The translations under genes were made by a program, and so were the position numbers. The notes beneath the pieces are model-generated. The model made no database searches and was not told the DNA's origin. It was given only the letters and a program-made list of their open reading frames with translations. From Mesostigma viride (lineage: Eukaryota; Streptophyta; Mesostigmatophyceae; Mesostigmatales; Mesostigmataceae), in contig RPFO01000089.1 of assembly GCA_009746045.1 (NCBI GenBank), forward strand, positions 1,103,364-1,167,363: DNA of 64,000 bases, read 5' to 3'. This document shows positions 1 through 11,900 of the stretch, piece by piece; the stretch's first letter is position 1; the number at the start of each line of letters is the position of its first letter.

Positions 1-1
1 G

Positions 2-725
2 CAGACAACTCCTGCTGCCAAGCCGGCGGCAAAGCCGGCGGCCAAGCCGGCGGCCAAGCCGGAGGTCAAGCCGGAGGTCAAGCCGGAGGTCAAGCCGGAG
101 GCCAAGCCTGTGCAGCATGCCACAGGCGTCCGAGCAGATGAAATTCGGAGACTCAGAGCTCGGCTCCAAGCCCTTGAGGAGGAGTTAGAGCAGGAAGTGG
201 CAGGGTACGCGCCTGCACCTGTGGAGGTATCGGATGTGAGGCCGCCGCCTCCGGTGGCCAAGAAGGTTGTACCGCCGCCCCCTCCCGTTCCCAAGCAGCC
301 TGTCATGCCGCCCCCTCCGGTGGCCAAGAAGGTTGTACCGCCGCCCCCTCCCGTTGGCACGCAGCCTGTCATGCCGCCCCCTCCGGTGCCCAGCAACGCT
401 GTGCAGCCGTCCCCTCCGGTGCCCAACAACACCGTGGAGCCGCCCACTCCGGTGCCCAAGCTGGCCGACCTGCCAATGCCGGATGGTCTCCCGCCTGCTC
501 GTGTGCCTGCCATCAAGCCAGATGTCTTCGAGCCCATCACGTCGCGCCCCGCCATCAACAAGCCGGCCGCCAGCAACAAGCCGGCCGCCAGCAAGAAGCC
601 GGCCGCCATCAAGAAGCCGGCTGCAAAGCGAAAGCTTCCTAGTGGTCCCATGGACTTGGGGCTTGCGCACTATCTGAGCACCTTACTGCCAACCGCGGTG
701 GTTCAAGAGCGACCGGGCCCTGGTG
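2..725 (+). pseudogene. 5' part of interrupted Pro/Ala/Lys-rich gene (partial)
   Basis: The frame is open from the window edge, so the true start lies outside. It encodes KPAAKP/KPEV repeats, a short charged helix with EIRRLRARLQALEEELEQE (likely coiled coil), then repeated VPPPPPV and MPPPPVAKK motifs, then an Ala/Lys-rich linker (NKPAAS, KKPAA) and the segment PSGPMDLGLAHYLSTLLPTA. The frame runs into the CACTA end at 726 and stops at 841 inside the transposon. Removing the transposon and one TG duplication joins codon 725 to the frame beginning at 19624, so this is the first half of the gene at 19624-20536. Product unknown; low-complexity Pro-rich proteins of this kind are common in green algae. 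The gene could itself belong to an older element. The split is read directly; the function is not known. Confidence 0.6.
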
Positions 726-1110
726 CACTATACTTTTCGTCCGAGGGTGGTAAAAAGCATCCGAGGCGTAAATTACGAGGTGGTAATTTACGGAGTCCGC
801 TACTATTACGGTATACATACGAGCTTGGATCTTTCTCGTAAGTTACGAATTAGATCCGAGGTAAGATCCAACGTCGTAATTTACGAGGTAGTAATTTACG
901 AGGTAGTAATTTACGAGGTAGTAATTTACGAGGTAGCAATTTACGAGGTAGTAATGTACTACGAGGTAGTAATGTACGAGGTAGTAATGTACGAGGTAGT
1001 AATGTACGAGGTAGTAATTTACGAGGTAGTAATTTACGAGGTAGTAAGGTACGAGGTAGTAATTTGCGACGTCGTAATCTACGAGTTGGTAATTTACGAT
1101 CCCGGTACTC
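726..1110 (+). repeat. CACTA left TIR and subterminal 15-bp repeat array
   Basis: After the TIR (726-780) the sequence becomes an array of the 15-mer GTAATTTACGAGGTA and variants (GTAATGTACGAGGTA), about a dozen copies between 875 and 1075. The core GTAATTTAC is nearly palindromic, so every unit offers a site in both orientations. CACTA transposases are known to bind such subterminal motifs. Confidence 0.75.
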
Positions 1111-1824
1111 GGTCCCGTAGGTTACGACGTCGTATGCTTCTCGCGTACACTACCGGTACTACAATCATGTCGCTATGTCGTTCTGAATTGCAGTACGCAT
1201 GTCACTTATCAGAATTTCACTTTGATTTCACTTATCATTTCGGTCAACCTAACCCCTAACACCCATTTACCCGGGGGAAAAAAAATGAATGGCATTTGCA
1301 GCAAGGCTCATGCAAGACAAGTTCCTATTTCATAAAAAATTTCATTATTAAATGCAGGATTACATGTCATGCACAAAAATCCAACGCCTTCACAGAAAAT
1401 AGCATATCAAGTCTTCTGACGACAATATCAAGTCAATATCAAATTCGTGGCTTCTCTTCGTGGCTTGAAATACTGTTTCCATGCGGTGCTTAGGACAGCT
1501 CCGCGGATGTCGGCACCGCACATAAGCTCCATCCGGGAGCAAGTGCGCCGGGGGAAGATGTTGTACATCCAGAGCTCGATATGTGCGGGAAGCCGTCGTG
1601 TTGGAAACCGAGGTGTCTGCACAGAATTCCGCGCGCAGGCAGCTTGTGCCTTTACGGGGGAAGACCTGCGACACAAAAACCGTGTCCGGACAATGCAATA
1701 CGGAGAAATGGCAACGGCAGATGGAGTCGGCTAAGGCCGCTTGTAAGGAAAGTGATTTTTAATGCACGAATAAATGTATAATGCATGCTACATCGCCATC
1801 GCTTGGGCGGTGAAAAGACAAGGA
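1111..1824. other. No recognisable gene
   Basis: Inside the CACTA-like element. Only short ORFs in several frames without domain signal or splice support; nothing assignable. Confidence 0.5.
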
Positions 1825-2055
1825 CCAACCACATGCCCCCACCTACCCTTCGTGCATCCCGCCCTTGACGAGGCACAACCATGTGCCCCCACCTACCCTT
1901 TGTGCGTCCCTCCCTTGACAAGAAACAAGCACGTGCACCTATCTAACCTTTGTGCATCCCTTCCTTGGCAAGGAACAAGCACACCCACCCACCTACTCCA
2001 CATGCATCCCTCCCTTGACAAGGAACAAGCACGATCACCCAGCTACCCACTAGCA
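1825..2055 (+). repeat. 50-bp tandem repeat, about 4.5 copies
   Basis: The motif ACCTACCCTT and its variants recur at 1841, 1891, 1941, 1991 and 2041, an exact 50-bp period, each followed by GTGCATCCCTCCCTTGACAA-type sequence. Units differ by several substitutions, so the array is not recent. Confidence 0.8.
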
Positions 2056-3400
2056 CGGCAGCAAGGCAGACCTTACAATGGCAAGTGATGTTTATCGGTA
2101 GAAACTGTTAGACAACTAGCAAACGAGCCAGCCGGTGAAGAGCAAGGCACACATGCAAGGAATTTGTCGTTGCCTATGTCTACGCTTGTGTTTGTCACTG
2201 CAGTTGAAATCTGCATTTGCATCAGCAGGCCCGATCGAACCCCATGTCGCCACCCGCATTTCCACTTATACTTCACGGCCCCTTATTCTTCTCTTGTGCC
2301 TGCCTTTGCCCTAACTGTTACCCTAGCATCTGCCCTTGCCCCTATCCTTTGATCCCCAGTGTTTGCCGTTGCCCTCATCCTTCCCCTAGTGCCTGCCCTT
2401 GTCTTCATCTTTTCCCTTGTGCCTGCCCGTGCCCTTGTCCGTTCGGGCTCGTGCTTGACTTGTCCTAATCTCTTTCCCTTGCGCCTGCCCTTGCCCTTAT
2501 CCGCTTCCCTTGTGCCTGCCCCTGCCCTTGTCATTTCCCTTGAGCCTGCCCTTTTGGCAAGCACAAGTGCCTTAATCCTTTCCTTGGCCTTGTGCTTGCT
2601 CTTCCAGTTTCCCTTTCCTTTGCTCGTGCGGTTGCCTTTGCTCTTACCCGGGTGCTTGCCCTTGCCGTTTGCAAGCTGCATTATTGTCTTAGCAAGCTAG
2701 CAAGTGCAAACTGGCACTGAGCCAGAAATGCAAGCAAAGCAGCCAGTGTAAATAAGGATGGACGGGAACAGTAGAAAGCTAGAGGTGGCAACGGTGCTAG
2801 AGCTCATGGCAACAAGGTGGTCCCATTCTTGCTGCATTGGGTGCGTTGCGTGGGTGGGATATTGCGATAGGGGGACATTCTTGCCTTGGTTGTGTTTTCA
2901 CATGCACCCGGTGCTTGACTTTATGCGTGCAAGGGTGGCTGGTATCCCAACCAACAGCCCAAGAGGAAAAAGAGTGCTTAGAAAGCAAGAATGACTTCAT
3001 GTTGGTAATAGCAGTGGTGGCGGCAGCAAAAACTGTTGTTGTAGATGCAAGCTACAACACTGCTGATGGTTTCTCACACTAATGTGGATAATGATAATGC
3101 ATGCCACTTAACGGGACCATATAAACCACAACAAGAATAATCGTGAGAGCAAAAGAAAGAGGAGTACAAAACGGCCGGCTTACCTAGCTACAGCAAAAAA
3201 ATTGCATGAAAAACAAGATAACTCACCTTTGTCGCAGCAGTGACCATATCAGACAGCTCACAAAAACTTGTTGATCCTTGAAACTTCCTGCTTGAAGGCA
3301 GCCACCAACGGTCTGGATTTTTCACCCCAGTCCTTCTCAACAGCCAAGGGAAAGGGAAAGAGAGAGGAGGGGTGCGGGAGGGACAAGAGAGCGGGGGGTG
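2056..3400. other. Low-complexity CCCTTGTGCCTGCCC-type tract and unassigned DNA
   Basis: From about 2270 to 2690 the sequence is an irregular mosaic of GCCCTTGTGCCTGCCCTTG-like words on the plus strand. This keeps several frames open on both strands, but those ORFs have only repeat composition. The remainder holds nothing I can assign. Confidence 0.5.
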
Positions 3401-3403
3401 GGA

Positions 3404-4081
<678 letters not shown>

Positions 4082-4084
<3 letters not shown>

Positions 4085-5090
4085 GAGAAGTGCGGGTGGG
4101 GGTGGGAGAGGTGGGATGGAAGATTCACTACGTTAGCAGGCGACTAAACTGCTACAATGACACAAAACCACGGAGCTAGGCCCTTAACTCCATCAGATCA
4201 GAGTGAAAACCCATGTTGAAACTGGGACAAATGCCATTAGAATGTTACTATGACCGTGGCTAGTAAACGTGAATTGACACCCAGGTTGTGACTTCAACGA
4301 TTGGAGGCAACCTTGCCAAGTCTCCCAAATGCAGTCGGCTAGACAAGCTTCACAAAAAACGCAGCAAACATGTTAACGTTGCTAATATTCCAACGACGCG
4401 CATCCGCAGTCCGGCTGCCAATGAAGTCTTCTTGGTCGCCAGCTGTGCACAGAGGAGTAACCGCTAGAGACGCCAATTTGCGAACAACTCATTACAATTA
4501 CAAAGCGCAGGAAGCAGATGGCTATGCATCAACAATTACTTTCGCTCGCTCTCGTATTTAGCCAGGTCTATCTGCCCAAACTGGGTAAATGTTTTGCGAT
4601 CGGTGAAATTGGCACTCTAGTGACTTACTTTCCCAGAAAGTGTCCATTCACACGACAACCGACTCACGCTCACACGTCGTGAGGAGTTGCCGATAGGATA
4701 AAGAAGCCGAACGATGAATTGCTGTACATAAATGCCACGCTAACGGCGTCGTGAACTGACTTCTTGCAATCACGATTAAAGTGCCCGGCCCAACAACAAA
4801 TTGGCGACACACGACCCCGCAACTGGAAAAGAATTCTGGCCACATTGATATACATCGGTTTGAGTAAGTAAAACCTCGCATTCGGTTCTGGCTAGCCTCA
4901 AACGCATGCGCCTTGAAACCTTTATCCTCCTGGCGGCCACAGTTTCTCGGTTCTCTTGTTCCGTTGGTCGTGCCGCTAGCGTGCCAGCCGCTCCAGTGCC
5001 TAAAATTCAAATTCGTGTTGTTCGAGAAAACGTTGTCGGGTCGGCGACGGCACGATGCCGGGCCGGGCTGCATGGGCCATGGAGGGTGGT
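4082..5090. other. No recognisable gene
   Basis: Inside the CACTA-like element. A plus-strand frame from 4906 starts with a short hydrophobic N-terminus (MRLETFILLAATVSRFSCS) but then runs straight into the 86-bp repeats, so it cannot be supported as a gene. Confidence 0.4.
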
Positions 5091-5436
5091 GGTACACAAA
5101 TACCGTACAGGTGGTACACAACTGCAGCCAGGACAACAGCCGGGCGCTGCGTACCTGCCGTGGGAAGGAGGGGGGTGGTACACAAATACCGTACAGGTGG
5201 TACACAACTGCAGCCAGTACAACAGCGGGGCGCTGCGTACCTGCCGTGGGAAGGAGGGGGGTCATTGGTACACAAATACCGTACAGGTGGTACACAACTG
5301 CAGCCAGGACAACAGCCGGGCGCTGCGTACCTGCCGTGGGAAGGAGGGGGGTGGTACACAAATACCGTACAGGTGGTACACAACTGCCGCCAGTACAACA
5401 GCGGGTCCTGCCGTGGGAAGGAGGGTGGTGATACAC
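5091..5436 (+). repeat. 86-bp tandem repeat, 4 copies
   Basis: The word GGTACACAAATACCGTACAG starts units at 5091, 5177, 5267 and 5353. Each unit contains GGTGGTACACAA twice in close succession and ends in a CTGCGTACCTGCCGTGGGAA block that is missing in the last copy. Copies differ by few bases (a 4-bp insertion in one), so amplification is fairly recent. Overlapping ORFs on both strands are by-products of the repeat. Confidence 0.9.
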
Positions 5437-5499
5437 AACTACGGTATACCGGCCTAGTACAGCCCGATGTAATTCCCGAGGGCCCACCTCTTTATCCCT

Positions 5500-5723
5500 A
5501 CATGTAAATACCGACGGGCATAATCAACGACCTATATTACCAATAGCCGCCGCATATCAAACAGGTCGTATTCATGACGCCCGTCAACGCCCCGTCATCG
5601 CCCCGTCATCGCCCCGTGATCGCCATGCCGAGGGCCAACCTCTTAACTCTTTATTCGGAGTAATAGTCAACGACCTATATTACCAATAGCCGCCGCATAT
5701 AAAAAAGGTCGTATTCATGACGC
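5500..5723 (+). repeat. 130-155 bp tandem repeat, left part (split by LTR element)
   Basis: Units contain CTATATTACCAATAGCCGCC, then a GTCGTATTCATGACGCCCGT block and several CGTCATCGCCC words. Copies start at about 5536 and 5679, and continue on the far side of the LTR retrotransposon at 14271 and 14425. The element inserted inside this array at GACGC, a word that recurs in each unit. Confidence 0.75.
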
Positions 5724-6372
5724 AGTTAGCATTTTGGGCAACCAATATGCTAAGTGGATGCAGTTTGGAAAGACCTTTCCAACGCCGTGCTGACCGCCTG
5801 AAACAGACAAGGGACAAGAAAGATATGAGGTCCCGAAGTCCTAGCCGTCCGTGGCCGACTGAGGTACAGTCCTCTGGTGTAGTGGACAGGACACGTGGCA
5901 GGCCGTGCCTGCGCAGGCTTAGCCTGACTATCACGTGACTGTGATCCACGTAGACCAGAAGAGCAGCAGCCTGTGACTGGTGGACTACAGGAACTGGCAC
6001 AGGTCTGCAAGGATACTAGGCCTTGCAGGCTTGTGACAGGTCCTGTACTTCCTAGGTTGCAGAGTCTAGGCAAATCCAGTTCGTCCTGGCTCTGCACTGA
6101 TGCCAGTGGACGTTGAGGATTTGCTTGCCTGCCTGCACGTGCCTCGTCACACCGATGGGAACGAGGAACAACGCAAAGGATATAGCTTGGTCATGGGGGA
6201 TGACCAGCTATCTTGGCAAGCACGAACCGAGGCTCCCACATTGGTCGTGGAACCGCTCACCGTGGTCGTGGCTTGGTGCACGGGTTAAAAGGTTGCTGCC
6301 TTTGCAACTTTGGCTCATCCCGTTGTGTGGCGCGAGAGACCAGGAACTCACAGTTCTGGCTGTTCGCTAACT
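5724..6372 (+). repeat. 5' LTR
   Basis: This is a 649-bp copy of the sequence at 13531-14179, starting AGTTAGCATTTTGGG and ending CTGTTCGCTAACT. Short ORFs in it recur identically in the other LTR and are not genes. Confidence 0.92.
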
Positions 6373-6407
6373 CGTACTATTGCATTTCTGTTGTGCAAGG
6401 TTTTTCA

Positions 6408-7605
6408 TGTCGGCCGAGGCTCGGGTCGAGACACCTGAGTCATCCCCGGGCACGAAGCAGCTCCCGAGGCGCCAGCGCGCGAGAACGCGTTTTTCCCCTA
6501 TTCCCACCCATCCAACGCTTCTACGTTTGTGCAGGCCGCCTACGTTGCGAGGGGTCTTGCGGAAGGAGGTTGGGTTGCTGTGTTTGGAAACGCAGCAGGG
6601 CCGTCGGCAAACGACCCAGTGGTGATGAGGATAAGGGCGACGACGTCGCCAGGGGAGACGGGTCGGGTCTGCACGGAGCGGCTTGTCGCTATTCGCGACG
6701 AAATAGCTTCGTTGATCTACAGTTTGGAGGTCGCGTACCAGGGCGGGCACGTCACCATTCAGGCGCTGGACTTAGCGCGTGAAACGCTGGGCCAGCTGGT
6801 GGCCATTTGTTTAGGTGGTACCAGATTGTACAACCACTGGGTGGCGACAAGCTCGCTGGGGGAGGGGACCGACGCGTCACATATTATACGGGACGCGCAG
6901 ACGCGTGAAGCCGACAGTCCGTGGGATTCGGCTGAAGTGGTAGCTCAGACGTGTGAGCACCTGGTCAATATCTTGACCCAAGAGGCGCGTGGTCACGCCG
7001 ATCACTGGGTGATCACGACACGACCAGCCGGCATTTGGTCGACCTTGGATACACCGAGGTTGCAAAGCAGGCCGGGGGCGTGTGGGCCAACGGTGACAGT
7101 CATCACCGGTCGGGACGTCACCGACGAGGATTTTCACAGCGAGTTCGTGGATCGCCCCACGGGCATCATAGCTCGTTCGTCACAGCAGATTGACGAAGGG
7201 GACGGCACAAACGAGGGCTACTCAGCTCGGCGTAGGGCGGAGTTGCATATCCCGTTTGAGCCAGAACACGACTTCGCTGAGATTGGTCGGGGGTCACGGA
7301 ACGACAGGCGGGGTGGTGGCAGTCGGTGGGTCAGGAACCTGCAGTGGTATCGCCGTGGTAGTGCGCCTAGGCTGCCGGTGGAGCAGACACCAGCCGGGAG
7401 GCCGGTGAGCCGGGTATTAGGTCCTTACAACGCGGAGGAGGTCCGCTCAGTTCCGCGCGTAGGGACACCGGTGGCGCGCACAGCGCAGGAGCGTGAGGAG
7501 GAGGCCATAGCTGAGGAGCGCCAGCGGCTTCTTCGGCAGCACCAGCGCTTGAGCCTGTTTTCCTTGTCTATCGCCTGTTTTGTTTTGCCATCCCACTGTA
7601 TATAA
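6408..7605 (+). pseudogene. Unknown retroelement ORF between 5' LTR and gag
   Basis: A frame open from about 6443 to 7605 encodes some 385 residues with no domain I recognise. It includes GLAEGGWVAVFGNAAGPS and a helical region with AIRDEIASLIYSLEVAYQGG, and ends in an Arg/Glu-rich helix with REEEAIAEERQRLLRQHQRL. The frame has no early ATG. A neighbouring frame has ATG at 6408 (MSAEARVETPESS), 36 bp after the LTR, and would join it through one frame change near the CCCCGGG run at 6445. Position suggests an N-terminal gag-like structural protein; charge and helix content fit but do not prove this. The other possibility is a captured host gene. Confidence 0.5.
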
Positions 7606-8002
7606 TGCCTCGTGGCAAACCGGGAGACGGCGACAAGGGCGAGATGGAGGCACCGGCTGGAGCAAGCCAGGAGCCTCGGCAAGACAAGGAGCAGCTGGTG
7701 GGGAGGCGATCCCAGCCAGCGAGGGCGATGGGGGAAAGAGACCAGGCAGCAAGAGACGGCACGAAGACTCGGTGGAGGAGGCGCGCAAGGCGCGGGCGCT
7801 AGGAGCATCTGATGCAATAACGGTGGCGAATGGGCAACCTGCCGTGGAGAAGCGTAAGAGGGACACCTCCGCTGACGGCAATGGTAAGAGGCCTCACGTG
7901 GATGTGCTCTCCCCTGTGCTTGCTGGCCCAAGTGGCGTTGTTACTGTGACACCCACTGTGGTGGAGCCGGTGAAGCGCTGCCAGGGTCGAGACCTCACAT
8001 GA
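7605..8002 (+). pseudogene. Basic, low-complexity linker ORF upstream of gag
   Basis: ATG at 7605 opens MPRGKPGDGDKGEMEAPAG. A -1 frame change in the GTGGGGAGG run near 7700 continues it as GKRPGSKRRHEDSVEEARKA and on to a TGA at 8000-8002, which overlaps the gag ATG at 7999 (ATGA). Highly charged with KRKR-type clusters; could bind RNA. Probably the N-terminal extension of gag, disconnected by single-base changes. Confidence 0.4.
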
Positions 8003-8957
8003 GTGCAGTCACGCTTATGAATGGACAAAAGCCTCTTAACCCACCACTAGCACAGGAAGCTCTAGACAAGTGGCTAGAGGACATGGAGCTGGTTGTGCTC
8101 TCCGTGGACCCCACTGTCAACCTAGTGCAAGTGTTTCACTCGTCCACGTGCAACAGGGACTCGTCAGAGCGTGTCAGGGAAAAGGCTAGGACTGGTGTCA
8201 AGGATAAGCTAACCTGGGCACAGTTCCTGGATGGGTTGAGGGAGGAGTTCTCTGACAAGGTTCTCAACCTCACCAACTACTATAAACATCAGTATGACAC
8301 CTTTGAGATAGTGGGCCCTGTGGCAGAGGAATGGGCTAGGCTCAACCGTATCAGGACAAGGGGGCCAAGTATGGCTTCCTGGTCACAGATAGGGCCTTGG
8401 CAGACTATTTCCTGGACCGTATGGGTTTGAGTGTGGATGGGAGGAACAGTGCCCGCATGTTTCTTAACCAGACTGATGGCTCCTTGCGTGCTCTGGAGCT
8501 TGTAATCCTCAGCATAAGGAAGCCAGATCCTGCCTGCAAAGCTATCCAGTCCCATGGCAGCAATGCCACCTCCGCTGTGCAGGGCCAAGGTGATGTCCCC
8601 GGGTACCCAGCCCGTGATGGGGCAAGGCCCAACAAGCGTAAGCGCTTCAGGCGCCAGAGGCAGGGGGCTCAGGGTGGCAAGGGTGCAGGTTCCCAAGGAG
8701 GGGTTGGGAGCCAGCAAGCTGGTGGTCAGCAGGGTAAGGGTGGCCAAGGGCAAGGCAAGGGCCAAGCTCAAGGCAACCAGGGCAAGCAGGGTGGACAGTC
8801 TCAGGGAGGCCAGGGAAGCCTGGCAAGGGTGGGGCTGGGTCTGGGAAGAAGGGTGGAGCATGCTTTGTGTGTGGCAAGGAAGGTCACTGGCGTCGTGAGT
8901 GTCCTGACAGGAAGGCCAAGCCTGCTGGGGCAGGGGGCCAGTCGGGGCAGCAGTGAC
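7999..8957 (+). pseudogene. gag: gag polyprotein with CCHC zinc knuckle (frame-broken)
   Basis: Begins MSAVTLMNGQKPLNPPLAQE. An alpha-helical region including WLEDMELVVLSVDP and LTWAQFLDGLREEFSD resembles a capsid domain (retrotrans_gag-like spacing of aromatic residues). A -1 change in the G5 run at 8360-8364 is needed to continue into ALADYFLDRMGLSVDGRN. A Gly/Gln-rich tail follows. A second -1 change near 8804-8821 leads to the nucleocapsid zinc knuckle CFVCGKEGHWRREC (CX2CX4HX4C) at about 8862-8903, ending at a stop near 8957. Gag packages the element RNA. Both breaks look like single-base losses; programmed frameshifting is less likely because two separate sites would be needed within one structural protein. 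Confidence 0.75.
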
Positions 8958-8993
8958 TAGCTACATCATCCCCTGTAAATAGTCAATCACCCC

Positions 8994-11900
8994 TTGGGGA
9001 AGGTGTGTTGGATGTACATAAGGATGGGGGTGTGCCCCTTGTGCAGCACCAAGGGTGTAAAGATGTTGTTCTTCCACTGGATTGCAATAACAATGCTGCA
9101 GCTGAATTCCCTATGCCTCATGCAGGTGGTGGGTCTCCAGCAGGTGCTGGCCTGGAGGGCCAAGGACCTTGCTGGAAGGGCCTGGAGCGGTCCAGGGAGC
9201 AGGACCTGGCTTGGGGAGTCAGGATGGCCTGCAGGAAGCCCTGGAACCTCAGGAGTGGATCATGTGTCCCCACACACGGTTCAGACGTCTCGCCAGGTCA
9301 GTACTGACAGAGTGCTGAGCTATGCTGAGGCTGGCCATAGATTGCATCATATGTTTGGGCATTCTGGGCAGGCAGCAATGTTTGCTTGGAAGCTAGGTAG
9401 GGAGCCTTTGTGGGAGGCATGCCAGGCTGCTGCTGAGAACTGTGGTTGCCAGGAGAATGCTGTTCACCCACCTCAGTCCCATGCTAGGGAGCCTGCTAGG
9501 GAGCGTGGCGACATCCAGATGGATATCCAGCATATCAGGGGCTTGTATATATTGGTGGCAGTGGACAGGTTCAGCAGATATAGGCTGATAGACGTTCTGC
9601 CTGGTATGCAGGAGCACCACTTGTTGTTGGGTATGAAGGCCCTGATCCCAGGCTTTGGGGTGTGCAAGAGTGTGCAGGCAGACTTGCAGTTTGACTGTTT
9701 GCTCAAGCATCAGGACCAGCTGCCTTGTAAGCTGGTAGTAGTCCCCAGGGAGAGTCATGGGCAGCAAGGGGCTGTAGAGAGATCCATACGTGAAGTGAAG
9801 ACAGTGGTGCTAGCAGCAGAGTCAGTGCCACTTGTGGCATCTGCCTTAGAGAGGGCAGCCTGGTGTAAGGGGATAGAAGAGCAGCTGAACCACAGGGTTA
9901 ACTATTACTTTGATGGTGTGGCTGTCTCTCCCCTGGCCCTGCAGTATAGCTTGTTACCTGAGAACGTGGTGCAGGCCAGTCTTAGGAAGGCAGATAGGTT
10001 ATTTGCCCAGCTGAGACGTAAGGACAAGAACTGGAATGTGCTGAGGCCTCAGGTGGGGCTGAAGGTCAGGATGTGGAAGGAACCATCTATTCCAGGCAAG
10101 CGGGGGAAGTGGCAGGATGGGGTTGTCACTCGTGTGGAAGAAGCTAACAGATCTTGCCTGGTGGCTTTGGAAAAGGATCCAAGGCACGTGTACAGGTTGT
10201 CCTGGGCTCATGTCAAGGAAAGAAGGCCACATGCAATCTGGCCTGCAGACGGGCCAGGCCCTCCCAGCTGGGTTGAGGAGCCAGGCCAGAGCCAGGCAGC
10301 AGCAGCTAACAATCCTCTGGTAGTGGATGATGGTCTGTCCCTGCTGGAAGATGACGAGCAGGAGGAGGCTGCTGAAGCAACTGTCACAAGGCCAGAGGGG
10401 ACGGGGCAGCCACCTAAGGCCCGGGGGCCTCTCATGGCGGACGTCATCCGAGCACTCATGCGCAGCAAACATGATCCCAAGGTATCCAAGCTCACGGGGT
10501 GGGGGTCGTGCTGGGCAGCTACAATGGAGGTAGATACCAACTCACAGGTGTCTGTCATCAGGGAAGAGGATGCTGTAGGCTTACAGATGTCCCATCCCAG
10601 TTGCCTTGCTGTGTCTGATTTCTCAGGAAAGGTGTCCATGAAGATCCTTGGGGAAGTGAGTGTGCCTATCTTAGGGGTGCCCACCACGTTCTGTGTGGTA
10701 GAGGGCTATAAGGGGCCTGCCATTCTGGGACAGAACTTCTTGTGCATGCCAGGGGTTACTTTGACCTCTGATGAGTTGGCACTAGAAGGCAGGGGCAGCC
10801 TCCCCCTTGAAAGATATCACTATTCCCAGGGTCTTGCAGTGGCGGTGAAGGCTGTTAGGAGTCAGCCAGCTGAGGGTCCTCAGAGTCAGGAGCCCATAGC
10901 TGAGGACTTGTTGATAATCCCAACCACCTTTGATCCAAGGCAGTTAGGGGTAAACAGGTACCAGATAGCTGCTCACAGTCCTATTCCCTGGCGCCAGCTA
11001 GTCGAGATGATGCAAGCCCCAAGATGGCTAAGGCATGGACTCTTGGCTTTGTTGCTTCTGGGCATGAGTGGATAGTTTCCAACTGTGCAGAACCTGTGGA
11101 TGAGCTGCCAGAAGTTCACCAGCTGCTCAGATTGATGTTTGTCCTCAAGCTCAAGGAGGTTGATGGTGTCCAGGTGCCACATGTCAGACCAGTTGTAACC
11201 GAGTATCATGGCACTGGCCAGTTGTTAGATGAGGAGCTCTATACTCCAGGGATGCTGCATGACACGTGGAGGATTCTGCTGTGTATATTTCTGTCTTTTC
11301 TGGTTAAGGGTGTGCCCTATAGCTCTGTGCTGATTGATTTCAAGAGGGCTTTTCTCAAGGGTGACCAAGATCAGGCTAGGCAGACTTGGAGAGATATCCC
11401 TCCTTTCTTTGTGACTGTACCTGCTGTATGGAGAGCAGAGATAAAGGCCAGGTACCTGAGAATTCTGAAAGGGTTGGAAGGTCTCAGGTCCAGTCCCATT
11501 ATCTGGAGAAAGAGCCTAGAGAAATTCTTGAAGAATACTTGTGGGTTCTGTGTCTCCAGTGGATCCCTGTTTGTTCCAAGGGTCCTACAATGGCCTTCCT
11601 GTCTTTGCCTCACTGCATGGTGATGACCTGCATCTCATAGGTCCACCAGACTGGGTTGAGGCTGTCTTGGCTAAGATCCAGAAGCGGTTTGAGCTGGGTA
11701 AGATACAGCACATGGTGGAGAATGAGCCTATGGTCTTCTGTGGCATGCAGGCTACGTTGTTCCAAGCCAAGGGCTCGTGGTTCATCAGGATGGAGGGTGG
11801 TAAGGACTACCCACAGCAGATTGTAGATGCATTGCAGGAGCCCATCACGCAGGCTAGGTGTGCTACCATCAGGGGCATGCTGGCATGGCTTGCAAGTATA

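Noticed and set aside
1825..2055. CRISPR-like regular 50-bp period
   Set aside because: Units are continuous tandem repeats without unique spacers, in a eukaryotic transposon.
5055..5507. Several 130-280 residue ORFs on both strands
   Set aside because: All follow the 86-bp repeat and share its period; no independent coding signal.
8355..8370. Programmed -1 frameshift signal in gag
   Set aside because: AAGGGGGCC is not a canonical X XXY YYZ slip site, a second similar break lies 450 bp on, and base loss in the G run explains it more simply.
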